NCBI GenBank assembly: GCA_902581145.1
Contig: CACHNE010000008.1
Span: 1 to 64,000, forward strand
Reading direction: 5' to 3'
Length of the DNA stretch: 64,000 nt
Source of the DNA: an uncultured Bacteroidota bacterium
GTDB lineage: Bacteria; Bacteroidota; Bacteroidia; Flavobacteriales; Flavobacteriaceae
Shown: positions 25,051-33,456 of the stretch, piece by piece
Layout: every line of letters begins with the position of its first letter
Numbering within the stretch: position 1 is the first letter of the stretch
Notes under the pieces: generated by a model
What the model was told of the DNA's origin: nothing
Seen by the model: only the letters and a program-made list of their open reading frames with translations
Databases searched by the model: none
Position numbers and translations under genes: made by a program

Positions 25051-25992
25051 TTGATTAAAAAATTTTACAAATTATTGTTTTTTTTTCTGATTATTTCATG
25101 TAACTCAAATGATAATTATATTGAATTACCGGAAGACACTAACAATAGTGATAATCAAAATGGATTTGCTGAAATCGAGTATGGACTTACTGAGTACGGA
25201 ATAACTTTTCAAGGAATCGATAGAGATTTTTCTGTATACATTCCAGAATCTTACACCCATGATTCCCCTTCGTCAATGATATTTGTTTTTCATGGATTTG
25301 GAGGTAGTAATGATTTTATCATGTATACTTCAAACTTTAATTCAATTTCTGAAAGAGAAAACTTTATAGTTGTATATCCTCAAGGTTCTAGTTTCTGGGG
25401 TTATCCTCACTGGAATGTTGGTGGATGGACAAACAGTAGTTCGGTTAATGATGTAGAATTTATTGATTTTTTGATTGAACTAATTTCTGATCAATATAAT
25501 ATAAACCAAGATAGAGTTTATGCTACTGGTATGTCAAATGGTGGTTTTTTCGGTTATCTTCTTGCATGTCAACTAAGCAACAAAATTGCTGCAATAGCGT
25601 CAGTAACTGGGTCGATGACGAACGAAACATTTAATAATTGTGATCCTAGCAAAGAAGTCCCTGTTTTGCAAATTCACGGAACAGAAGATCCTATTGTAAC
25701 ATATGATGGAAATTCTGCAATCGGATCAATAGGAATTGAATCAGTATTGTCTTACTGGAAATCAAATAATTATTGTGATGAACCCGTGACGACTGAATTA
25801 TATGATTCTAATCCTAATGATAGTTTCTATGTTCATAGAGTTTTATTTAATAATGGAGTGAATGGTTCAAAAGTCGATCATTACAAGGTTTATGGAGGAG
25901 AACACTTTTGGTTTATGGAGGATGACATTAACTCATCAGAGCTGATATGGGAGTTTTTTTCTCAGCATGATTTAAACGGGTACATTAATTAA
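25051..25992 (+). CDS. Lipoprotein esterase of the PHB-depolymerase / LpqC family
   Basis: 313 residues from a TTG start at 25051. This start was preferred over an ATG inside sucA because it gives a compact signal peptide, MIKKFYKLLFFFLIISC, ending in a lipobox Cys. The alpha/beta-hydrolase core shows FVFHGFGGSND (oxyanion region), the nucleophile elbow GMSNGGFFGY (catalytic Ser), HGTEDPIVTYDG (acid) and YGGEHFWF (His). Relatives are extracellular esterases acting on polyhydroxyalkanoates, feruloyl esters or acetylated polysaccharides; the substrate here is unknown. It lies 10 bp after sucA and 41 bp before sucB, splitting the usual sucAB pair. Whether it uses its own start or coupled translation cannot be told. 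Confidence 0.82.
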   Translation: MIKKFYKLLFFFLIISCNSNDNYIELPEDTNNSDNQNGFAEIEYGLTEYGITFQGIDRDFSVYIPESYTHDSPSSMIFVFHGFGGSNDFIMYTSNFNSISERENFIVVYPQGSSFWGYPHWNVGGWTNSSSVNDVEFIDFLIELISDQYNINQDRVYATGMSNGGFFGYLLACQLSNKIAAIASVTGSMTNETFNNCDPSKEVPVLQIHGTEDPIVTYDGNSAIGSIGIESVLSYWKSNNYCDEPVTTELYDSNPNDSFYVHRVLFNNGVNGSKVDHYKVYGGEHFWFMEDDINSSELIWEFFSQHDLNGYIN

Positions 25993-26033
25993 AAATAGTA
26001 ATCTTATTATTATATTAGAAATTTGAAAATATT

Positions 26034-27236
26034 ATGGTTTTAGAAATGCAGATACCATCACCTGGTGAATCAATTTCAGAAGTTGAAATTGCAGAGTGGC
26101 TTGTTAGTGATGGTGAATATGTTGAGAAGGATCAAATTATTGCTGAGATTGACAGCGATAAAGCAACTCTTGAACTCCCTGCGGAGCAATCTGGAGTAAT
26201 TACATTAAAAGCAGACGAAGGCGATGTTGTTCAAGTTGGGCAAGTGGTTTGTCACATCGATACTTCTGCTAAAGGATCTACAAAAGAAACTCCTATTACT
26301 AAGCCTGTAGAAATTGTCGAAGAAAAAAAAGAAGTATCACAGACAGTTATTGAAACTAAATCAGATGTTTTAAGTCCTGCTGCAAGAAAAATTGCAGAGG
26401 AAAAAAATATTGATATCAACCAGATTATTGGTACCGGAAAAGCTGGTAGAATTACAAAACAGGATGTTTTACTTGGCAAACCTGCCATGGGTAACTTTAA
26501 TAATTCTAATAGATCAGAATCTAGAAATAAGTTATCTATGCTTAGAAGAAAGGTTGCTGAAAGACTAGTGACTGTTAAGAATGAAACAGCGATGCTGACA
26601 ACTTTTAATGAAGTTGATATGTCTGCGATATTTGAATTAAGAAAAAAATACAAAGAAAAGTTTAAGGAAAAACACGGAGTTAATCTCGGATTTATGTCTT
26701 TTTTCACCCTAGCTAGTGTAAGAGCGCTTAAAGAATTCCCAGCTGTCAACTCAATGATAGACGGATCTGAGATGATTTCTTATAGTTATTGTGATATCAG
26801 TATTGCAGTTTCAGGCCCAAAGGGTCTAATGGTTCCAGTCATAAGAAGTGCTGAAGAACTAAAATTTAAAGGAGTTGAATTAGAAGTAAAAAGACTGGCT
26901 GAAAGAGCTCGAGAAGGTCAAATTACCGTAGATGAAATGACAGGAGGTACTTTCACAATTTCTAACGGAGGTGTTTTTGGAAGCATGTTATCTACTCCGA
27001 TTATCAATCCTCCTCAAAGCGCTATACTTGGAATGCACAATATTGTTGAAAGACCAATTGTTGTCAATGGAAAAGTTGAAATTAGACCTGTAATGTATTT
27101 AGCTCTTTCATATGATCACAGAATCATTGACGGTAGAGAAAGCGTTGGTTTCTTGGTGCATATAAAAGAGGCACTTGAAAACCCAGTAGAAATTCTTATG
27201 AATAATAAAATTGAAGAAGCTTTAGAGCTTAATTAA
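26034..27236 (+). CDS. sucB: Dihydrolipoyllysine succinyltransferase, E2 of 2-oxoglutarate dehydrogenase
   Basis: 400 residues. An N-terminal lipoyl domain (1-76) carries the lipoylated Lys43 in [10 protein letters not shown]. After an Ala/Pro/Glu-containing linker comes the peripheral E1/E3-binding domain (about 112-147, [15 protein letters not shown]...[13 protein letters not shown]). The C-terminal catalytic core ends with [13 protein letters not shown], where His362 and Asp366 are the acyltransferase residues. Length and single lipoyl domain agree with bacterial SucB. Together with sucA it forms the TCA-cycle complex. Confidence 0.96.
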   Translation: MVLEMQIPSPGESISEVEIAEWLVSDGEYVEKDQIIAEIDSDKATLELPAEQSGVITLKADEGDVVQVGQVVCHIDTSAKGSTKETPITKPVEIVEEKKEVSQTVIETKSDVLSPAARKIAEEKNIDINQIIGTGKAGRITKQDVLLGKPAMGNFNNSNRSESRNKLSMLRRKVAERLVTVKNETAMLTTFNEVDMSAIFELRKKYKEKFKEKHGVNLGFMSFFTLASVRALKEFPAVNSMIDGSEMISYSYCDISIAVSGPKGLMVPVIRSAEELKFKGVELEVKRLAERAREGQITVDEMTGGTFTISNGGVFGSMLSTPIINPPQSAILGMHNIVERPIVVNGKVEIRPVMYLALSYDHRIIDGRESVGFLVHIKEALENPVEILMNNKIEEALELN

Positions 27237-27243
27237 TTTAATA

Positions 27244-28008
27244 ATGAGTTTTACGGATACTCATACCCATTTATATCTCGAACAATTTAATGATGATATA
27301 GACTCAGTAATAGAGAGTTCGATTTCTTCTAATGTAAATAGATTGTTTTTACCTGCAATAAACTCCTCACATACAGAATCCATGTTTCTGTTAAAAGAAA
27401 GATACCCAGAAAATATTTTTCTAATGTCAGGACTTCATCCTTGTTATGTTGAAGCAAATTTTCTAGATGAAATTAAACATGTTGAAATGGTTATTAATGA
27501 AAATGAGATTGTTGCTGTTGGTGAAATAGGAATAGATCTTTACTGGGATAAAACTAATTTAGAAATTCAAGTAGAAGCTTTTGAGTCTCAAATTTCTATT
27601 GCCAATAATCATAATTTACCAATAGTAATACATTGTAGAGAATCTTTTGATGAAATTTATAATGTTTTGAATAAAAACAAAGTTAATAATGGAGGAATAT
27701 TTCACTGCTTTTCAGGTGATTTGTCTCAGGCAAATAAAATTATTGATATGGGTATGAAACTTGGGATCGGAGGAGTTGTCACATTTAAAAATGGAAAAAT
27801 TGATAAGTTTTTGAACAATATTGACATAAGTAATATTGTTTTGGAAACTGACTCACCATATTTATCTCCAGCACCACTCAGGGGAAAAAGAAATGAGAGT
27901 TCAAACATAAAATACATTGCAGAAAAATTATGTGATATTTATAATCTTTCATTTCATGAAATTGCTCAAATTACTACCCAAAATTCTAAAGATGTTTTTG
28001 GGGTTTAA
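27244..28008 (+). CDS. tatD: TatD family metal-dependent hydrolase/DNase
   Basis: 254 residues, TIM-barrel metallohydrolase. Metal ligands are recognisable: TDTHTHL (5-10, HxH), VGEIGIDLYW with Glu near 98, IVIHCRES, FHCFSGD, and ETDSPYLSPAP giving the late Asp. Family members act as 3'-5' exonucleases or D-aminoacyl-tRNA-related hydrolases; the exact job of this YcfH/TatD-type protein is not settled. The start is 8 bp after sucB, so co-transcription is likely. About 65 bp of AT-rich DNA separate it from tRNA-Ser. Confidence 0.9.
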   Translation: MSFTDTHTHLYLEQFNDDIDSVIESSISSNVNRLFLPAINSSHTESMFLLKERYPENIFLMSGLHPCYVEANFLDEIKHVEMVINENEIVAVGEIGIDLYWDKTNLEIQVEAFESQISIANNHNLPIVIHCRESFDEIYNVLNKNKVNNGGIFHCFSGDLSQANKIIDMGMKLGIGGVVTFKNGKIDKFLNNIDISNIVLETDSPYLSPAPLRGKRNESSNIKYIAEKLCDIYNLSFHEIAQITTQNSKDVFGV

Positions 28009-28075
28009 TTCTTAAAAAACACAGTTTTATATTTTATAGTTTCTATTTTTTTCATTTTATTTGTTAGCTGTGCTT

Positions 28076-28163
28076 AGAGAGGTGGCCGAGTGGTCGAAGG
28101 CGCACGCCTGGAAAGTGTGTATACATCAAAAGTGTATCGAGGGTTCGAATCCCTTCCTCTCTG
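28076..28163 (+). tRNA. tRNA-Ser (anticodon GGA)
   Basis: 88 bases. The acceptor stem AGAGAGG pairs exactly with CCTCTCT, followed by discriminator G. The D arm begins TGGCCGAGTGG; the anticodon loop CTGGAAA gives GGA, reading serine UCC/UCU codons. A long variable arm (class II tRNA) precedes the T arm GGGTTCGAATCCC. CCA is not encoded. Confidence 0.95.
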
Positions 28164-28230
28164 CAGAATATGTAATTTATGTGATATATTTTTATATCTT
28201 TAACACACTAAAATATTAAACAAAAAAAAG

Positions 28231-29034
28231 ATGAAAAGATTATTTAGTTTATCGGCAATATTATTATTAATATTTGTACAATCAATACAAGGATTTCCTA
28301 TTCAAAATGATATGGAAATGATGGAGCAGGATTCAGTTCAAATAACTGATGTGGTTGAAATGGAAGAACCTGTAATGGAAGAACCTGTAGAAGAAGAGCA
28401 ATTAAATTTTCACCAAGAACTTAAAAAGAGATTTATTGAGGGTGGACCTGGATTTATGGGAATTGTACTACTTTGTTTAATTCTTGGTTTAGCAATTGCT
28501 ATTGAAAGAATTATATATCTTAACCTATCCACTACAACTGATTCAAGCAAATTAACAAGCGATGTTGAAGCTGCTATGAAGTCTGGTGGAGTTAATGCAG
28601 CTAAAGAGGTTTGTAGAAATACGCCTGGACCAGTTGCATCAATTTTTTATCAAGGTTTAGATAGGTCTAGTGAAGGAATTGAGTCAGCTGAAAAAGCTGT
28701 AATCGCTTATGGTGGTGTACAAATGGGCCAATTAGAAAAAAATGTTTCTTGGATTTCTTTATTTATTGCACTTGCTCCAATGCTTGGTTTCATGGGTACA
28801 GTAATTGGTATGATTCAAGCCTTTGATAAAATTGAAGCAGCTGGTGATATGCAGCCATCTCTTGTTGCTGGTGGTATTAAAGTAGCACTTTTAACAACTG
28901 TATTTGGATTAATTGTTGCTATCATTCTACAGATTTTTTACAATTATATAATTGCAAAAATTGACAGCATTGTGAATGATATGGAAAATGCATCAATTGA
29001 CCTAATGGATATATTAGTAAATAATAAGAAATAA
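28231..29034 (+). CDS. exbB: MotA/TolQ/ExbB-type proton channel subunit
   Basis: 267 residues. The N-terminus has a hydrophobic signal-like segment (4-21), then an acidic stretch with repeated MEEPV units (about 45-56). Three membrane helices follow (about 72-92, 170-195 and 210-235). The typical ExbB/TolQ core motif LAPMLGFMGTVIGMIQAF lies in the second helix and GGIKVALLTTVFGLIVAI in the third. It forms the inner-membrane proton channel that, with ExbD, powers TonB. It is the first gene of an operon with a small membrane protein and two ExbD genes, which could energise the TonB receptors at 8.7-14.4 kb; no tonB gene is in the window. Confidence 0.92.
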   Translation: MKRLFSLSAILLLIFVQSIQGFPIQNDMEMMEQDSVQITDVVEMEEPVMEEPVEEEQLNFHQELKKRFIEGGPGFMGIVLLCLILGLAIAIERIIYLNLSTTTDSSKLTSDVEAAMKSGGVNAAKEVCRNTPGPVASIFYQGLDRSSEGIESAEKAVIAYGGVQMGQLEKNVSWISLFIALAPMLGFMGTVIGMIQAFDKIEAAGDMQPSLVAGGIKVALLTTVFGLIVAIILQIFYNYIIAKIDSIVNDMENASIDLMDILVNNKK

Positions 29035-29036
29035 TT

Positions 29037-29441
29037 ATGAACTATAATATACTTAAATACACAGCTTTAGGATTATCTCTACTGGGTATTCTATTTGTTT
29101 TACTTATTCTGGCAGATAACCTTTTTGGTATCGATATGATATTATATAATGCATATGTTGTTCTTTTCATCATTGTTTCATCTGTATTATATTTTGGAAT
29201 AAAAAACATGGTTGGAAATAAGTCTAGCCTTATGAGTACTTTGAAAGGAGTTGGATCGTTTTTAGGTTTATTCCTTATTTGCTTTTTAATAGCTTCTGGA
29301 GAGGAGACTTTAATGAGAGAAGGAAAAATACTATCTGCTACAAGTTCTAAATTTATTGGAGCTGCATTATTCATGTTTTACTCATTGATAATAATAGCCA
29401 GTGGAACAATGTTGTTTTTTGGATTTAAAAACAGAAAATAA
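29037..29441 (+). CDS. Four-helix membrane protein of unknown function within the exbBD operon
   Basis: 134 residues, almost entirely hydrophobic, with four predicted membrane helices (about 9-28, 36-56, 70-86 and 104-128) and short charged loops. No family is recognised. It starts 2 bp after exbB and ends 6 bp before the first exbD, so it belongs to the operon and may be an accessory of the proton-channel complex. No catalytic or binding motif is visible. Confidence 0.75.
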   Translation: MNYNILKYTALGLSLLGILFVLLILADNLFGIDMILYNAYVVLFIIVSSVLYFGIKNMVGNKSSLMSTLKGVGSFLGLFLICFLIASGEETLMREGKILSATSSKFIGAALFMFYSLIIIASGTMLFFGFKNRK

Positions 29442-29447
29442 ATAATT

Positions 29448-30044
29448 ATGGCAAGAAGATCATCACCTGAAGTTAACGCAGGATCAATGGCAGATATAGC
29501 TTTTCTGTTATTAATATTTTTCTTAGTCACTACAACAATAGAAACTGACTCTGGAATTAGTCGAAAACTTCCCCCAATGGAAGAGTCTGAAGAAGATGTT
29601 GTTATTAAACAAAAAAATATTTTTACTGTTTTATTAAACGGTAAAGATCAACTGTTAGTGGAAGATGAATTAATGGATTTAGAAGAACTTAGAGAAGCAG
29701 CAATTGAATTTTTGGATAACGGTGGTGGTACAGGAGATGATGCGTGTAATTACTGTAAGGGTAAGAAAGATCCAAAATCTTCAGATAATCCTGATAAAGC
29801 CATTATTTCTCTAAAAAATGAGAGAGAAACTTCTTATGCAACTTATATTTCTGTTCAAAATGAATTAGTTGCCGCATATACTCATCTTAGAAATGTTCGA
29901 GCTCAAGAATTATATGGTGAGAGTTACTCTGAAATGATGAAGAACTATAAGGACGTTAACTGGCCAGGTAATCGAGATAAACTTAAGGAAAATATTAATA
30001 CACTTAGGAAAGAATACCCACAGAAACTTTCTGAAGTTCAGTAA
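29448..30044 (+). CDS. exbD: ExbD/TolR-type subunit 1
   Basis: 198 residues. A short cytoplasmic N-terminus leads to one membrane helix, NAGSMADIAFLLLIFFLVTT, with the essential proton-carrying Asp at 16, followed by a periplasmic domain. It is longer than usual ExbD (about 140) because of an insertion around residues 95-120 carrying a CNYCKGKK segment (CxxC), which might bind a metal or form a disulphide; this is a guess. It pairs with the second ExbD and with ExbB in the same operon. Bacteroidota commonly carry two ExbD paralogues in tandem. Confidence 0.9.
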   Translation: MARRSSPEVNAGSMADIAFLLLIFFLVTTTIETDSGISRKLPPMEESEEDVVIKQKNIFTVLLNGKDQLLVEDELMDLEELREAAIEFLDNGGGTGDDACNYCKGKKDPKSSDNPDKAIISLKNERETSYATYISVQNELVAAYTHLRNVRAQELYGESYSEMMKNYKDVNWPGNRDKLKENINTLRKEYPQKLSEVQ

Positions 30045-30059
30045 AATATTATAAATAGT

Positions 30060-30542
30060 ATGTCAAAATTTAATAAAAAGAAAAAAGGAGATTTGCCTGC
30101 TGTAAATACAGCTTCACTTCCTGATATTGTTTTTATGCTTTTATTCTTTTTTATGGTAGCTACTGTAATGAGGGATAATGAGTTAAAAATTAAAAATGAA
30201 TTACCAGCTGCCAATGAAGTTGAAAAACTAGATAAAAAAGAGCTAGTAATGTACATATACGCAGGTAAACCAAATTTTGGTTATCAATCTAAATTTGGTA
30301 CCGAGGCAAGATTACAGCTAAATGATAAGTTTTCAGAAGTTTCTGATATACCAGCTTTTATATATGCTGAAAGAGAATCAAAGAGGGAAGAGCTAAGACC
30401 TTTTTTAACCACAGCACTAAAGGTTGATAAAGAAACTAACATGGGTATTGTTGGTGATATAAAACAGGAGCTCAGAAAGGTTAATGCTTTGAAGATAAAC
30501 TATACCACAAGGATTGGTGACGTTTCGTTAAATAAGCAATAA
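30060..30542 (+). CDS. exbD: ExbD/TolR-type subunit 2
   Basis: 160 residues. A lysine-rich cytoplasmic start (KFNKKKKGD) is followed by a membrane helix, SLPDIVFMLLFFFMVATV, with the conserved Asp near 22, then a periplasmic domain with MYIYAGKP and a C-terminal basic-hydrophobic end. Fifteen bases separate it from the first ExbD gene. It ends 3 bp from the convergent rpoN stop; no terminator hairpin is visible in that gap. Confidence 0.9.
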   Translation: MSKFNKKKKGDLPAVNTASLPDIVFMLLFFFMVATVMRDNELKIKNELPAANEVEKLDKKELVMYIYAGKPNFGYQSKFGTEARLQLNDKFSEVSDIPAFIYAERESKREELRPFLTTALKVDKETNMGIVGDIKQELRKVNALKINYTTRIGDVSLNKQ

Positions 30543-30545
30543 AAA

Positions 30546-31973
30546 TTATATTTCTTTTCTCAATCTAGCTACTGGGATATTAAGCTGTTCTCGATATTTT
30601 GCGACTGTTCTTCTTGCTATTTTATAACCTTTCTCATTAAGAATTTTAACAAGCTTTTCATCTGTTTCAGGTTTTCTTTTATTCTCGTTAACAATAATCT
30701 TTTCAAGAATTTTTTTAATTTCAATTGTTGAAATTTCTTCTCCACTTGTTGTTTTCATTGATTCACTAAAGAACTCTTTTAATAATTTTGTTCCATATGG
30801 AGTGTCAACATATTTACTATTAGCTACTCTAGATATAGTAGATATATCCATTTCTATTTCATTGGCAATATCTTTAAGAATCATAGGTTTTATTTTCCTT
30901 TCATCTCCGCTTAGAAAATACTCTTTTTGATAATTCATTATTGCTTGCATTGTTATCATAAGAGTTTGCTGTCTTTGTTTTACAGCATCGATAAACCATT
31001 TTGCAGAATCAAGTTTTTGTTTAATAAATTGAATAGCTTCCTTTTGAGACTTAGATTTATTTTTTTCTAGTTTATATCCCCTTAACATTTCATCATAATC
31101 TCTTGAAATGTTTAAAGTTGGGCTGTTTCGATAATTAAGATTAAGATTAAGCTCATTATTTTCAATTGCTATTTTAAAATCTGGAATCACCTGCTCTATT
31201 GGTTTTCCTCCTCCCGAATAAGAGCCACCTGGTTTTGGATTAAGCTTTGATATTAATGAAATTATTTCTTTAAGTTTGGATTCATCGATTGAATATTTAT
31301 TCATCAGCTTTTCAAAGTGCTTTTTTGAAAATTGTTCAAATGAATTTTTGATAATTTCAATTGCTAAATCAACATATTTAGTTCTTTTTTTTCTTTTTAA
31401 TTGGATAATTAAACATTGTTGAAGATTAAGAGCACCAACTCCAGGCGGATCAAAATCCTGAACTATTTTTAGTACATCCATTAACTCATCTTCATCCACA
31501 AAAAGATTTTGTGTAAATGCTAGATCATCAATAATTTCTTCTAATTCCAGTCTAATATATCCAGACTCGTCTATACTACCGACTAAAAATTCGGCTATTT
31601 TCATTTTTTTTTCGTTAAGACTTATTGGTTTTAGTTGTGCAAGTAAATGTTGAGTAAAAGAGATCCCCGACGAAAAAGGAATGTTTTTATCTTCTGCTCT
31701 ACTTGAATTATTTGAGCTTAGTTTGTATGCAGGTGTATCATCATAATTTAAATAGTCATCAATATTAATATCATCAGAATCAGAGAAATCATCCTGACTT
31801 TCTTGTTGATTGTCATCTTCAGAATTTTGACCCTGTTCAAGCGCTGGATTTTCCTCAATTTCTCGCTGGATCTTTTGTTCAAAATCCAATGTAGGAAGTT
31901 GTATCAACTTCATAAGTTGAATTTGCTGGGGAGATAACTTCTGCGATAATTTTAATTTAAGATATTGTTTCAT
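30546..31973 (-). CDS. rpoN: RNA polymerase sigma-54 factor
   Basis: 475 residues. Region I (LSQKLSPQQIQLMKLIQLP, about 8-26) is Gln/Leu-rich as expected for activator interaction. An acidic Asp/Glu/Gln-rich region II follows (about 45-85), then the core-binding region (NPKPGGSYSGG and DFDPPGVGALN) and a C-terminal helix-turn-helix. The RpoN box ARRTVAKYRE near the end recognises the -24 element. It would direct transcription from -24/-12 promoters with an AAA+ activator; no activator gene is in the window. It lies 5 bp downstream of asnS on the same strand. Confidence 0.95.
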   Translation of the reverse strand: MKQYLKLKLSQKLSPQQIQLMKLIQLPTLDFEQKIQREIEENPALEQGQNSEDDNQQESQDDFSDSDDINIDDYLNYDDTPAYKLSSNNSSRAEDKNIPFSSGISFTQHLLAQLKPISLNEKKMKIAEFLVGSIDESGYIRLELEEIIDDLAFTQNLFVDEDELMDVLKIVQDFDPPGVGALNLQQCLIIQLKRKKRTKYVDLAIEIIKNSFEQFSKKHFEKLMNKYSIDESKLKEIISLISKLNPKPGGSYSGGGKPIEQVIPDFKIAIENNELNLNLNYRNSPTLNISRDYDEMLRGYKLEKNKSKSQKEAIQFIKQKLDSAKWFIDAVKQRQQTLMITMQAIMNYQKEYFLSGDERKIKPMILKDIANEIEMDISTISRVANSKYVDTPYGTKLLKEFFSESMKTTSGEEISTIEIKKILEKIIVNENKRKPETDEKLVKILNEKGYKIARRTVAKYREQLNIPVARLRKEI

Positions 31974-31978
31974 TTTGA

Positions 31979-33415
31979 TTAAAACTCAGCATTTTGAGGC
32001 GTTCTCGGAAATGGGATTACATCACGAATATTTGACATACCAGTTGCAAACATAACAAGTCTCTCAAAGCCTAACCCAAATCCAGAGTGAACGGCCGTAC
32101 CATATTTTCTTAAATCAGTATACCACCATAATTCCTTTTCATCTATACCAACTTTTTTAATCCTTTTCAATAGAACATCTAATCTCTCCTCTCTTTCAGA
32201 ACCACCAACAATTTCACCAATACCCGGAAATAATATATCCATAGCCCTAACTGTTTTTTTATCATCATTTAGCCTCATATAGAAAGATTTGATTTTTGCA
32301 GGATAATTATATATAATAACAGGACATTTAAATTCTTTTTCTACAAGAAATCTTTCATGTTCGCTTTGTAAATCAGTTCCCCAATCATCAATTAAATATT
32401 TAAATTTCTTCTTTTTATTAGGCTTACAGTTTCTTAAAATTTCAAATGCTTCAGTATAAGTAATAATTTTAAATTCATTTTCAATTACAAATTTCAGTTT
32501 TTCGATCAAGGTAAGCTCACCTCTTTCATTTTGCGGCTTTTGTTTTTCTTCAACAATAAGTCTGTTTTCTAAAAATTTTAAATCTTCGATATTATTTTTA
32601 ACTATATAAGAAAGAATATATTTTAAAAAACCTTCGGCAAGTTTCATGTTGCCATTGATATCCATAAAAGCAACTTCAGGCTCAATCATCCAGAACTCTG
32701 ATAAGTGTCTAGATGTATTTGAATTTTCAGCTCGAAAAGTTGGTCCAAAAGTATATACTTTACCCATTGACATTGCATAAGCTTCAGCCTCTAATTGACC
32801 TGAGACAGTCAGGTTAGTTTCTTTTCCAAAAAAATCTTTCTTAAAATCAATTTTACCATTATCGTCTATTGGTGGATTTTTCATATCCAATGTAGACACC
32901 CTAAATTGTTCACCAGCCCCTTCTGCGTCACTTGCTGTAATTATAGGCGTATGAACATAGTAAAAGCCATTATTTTTAAAATAATCATGAATTGCAAAAG
33001 ATAAATTCGATCTAATTCTCATAACCGCTCCAAATGTATTTGTCCTAGTTCTCAAATGAGCATTTTCTCTTAGAAATTCAAAAGAATGTTTCTTCGGTTG
33101 TATTGGGTATGTTTCAGGATTACAATCTCCTAAAATTTTACAGCTATCTACTTTTAATTCAACATTTTGCTGAGAGCCTTGACTGCTAACTAAAGATCCA
33201 CTTACATTTATAGCTGCCCCTGTAGAAATCGATTTTAAAATTTCATCATCCGTATTTTCAAAATCAATCACACATTGAAGATTATCTAAACCTGATCCAT
33301 CATTTAATGCAATAAATCGATTGGCTCTAAATGTTTTTACCCAGCCTGAAATAGATACTTTTTTATCTAAAAACTTATTGGAATGTAAAATATCATTTAT
33401 CGAAACTTCATTCAT
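31979..33415 (-). CDS. asnS: Asparaginyl-tRNA synthetase
   Basis: 478 residues. N-terminal OB fold (VSISGWVKTFRANRFIALNDGSG, about 20-42), class II catalytic domain with motif 2 GPTFRAENSNTSRHLSEFWMIEPE and motif 3 GFGLGFERLVMFATG. The SEFWMIEPE sequence and AsnRS length distinguish it from AspRS. The organism therefore charges tRNA-Asn directly. The minus-strand box TATATTTG lies 16 bases before the ATG. rpoN follows immediately. Confidence 0.96.
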   Translation of the reverse strand: MNEVSINDILHSNKFLDKKVSISGWVKTFRANRFIALNDGSGLDNLQCVIDFENTDDEILKSISTGAAINVSGSLVSSQGSQQNVELKVDSCKILGDCNPETYPIQPKKHSFEFLRENAHLRTRTNTFGAVMRIRSNLSFAIHDYFKNNGFYYVHTPIITASDAEGAGEQFRVSTLDMKNPPIDDNGKIDFKKDFFGKETNLTVSGQLEAEAYAMSMGKVYTFGPTFRAENSNTSRHLSEFWMIEPEVAFMDINGNMKLAEGFLKYILSYIVKNNIEDLKFLENRLIVEEKQKPQNERGELTLIEKLKFVIENEFKIITYTEAFEILRNCKPNKKKKFKYLIDDWGTDLQSEHERFLVEKEFKCPVIIYNYPAKIKSFYMRLNDDKKTVRAMDILFPGIGEIVGGSEREERLDVLLKRIKKVGIDEKELWWYTDLRKYGTAVHSGFGLGFERLVMFATGMSNIRDVIPFPRTPQNAEF

Positions 33416-33430
33416 TTCAAATTATTTATT

Positions 33431-33438
33431 CAAATATA
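33431..33438 (-). promoter_or_regulatory. Candidate -7 box for asnS-rpoN
   Basis: Minus-strand TATATTTG is a full TAnnTTTG match 15 bases upstream of the asnS ATG. The -33 TTG is not evident in the short gap before the RND transporter gene. Confidence 0.45.
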
Positions 33439-33456
33439 TGTTTTTGAAAGTTAATA

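Noticed and set aside
26252-26749. 165-residue minus-strand frame opposite sucB
   Set aside because: It is a shadow frame over a certain gene, with no signal, motif or promoter.
30543-30545. Terminator between exbD and the convergent rpoN
   Set aside because: Only three bases separate the stops and no stem with T-tract is visible on either strand nearby.
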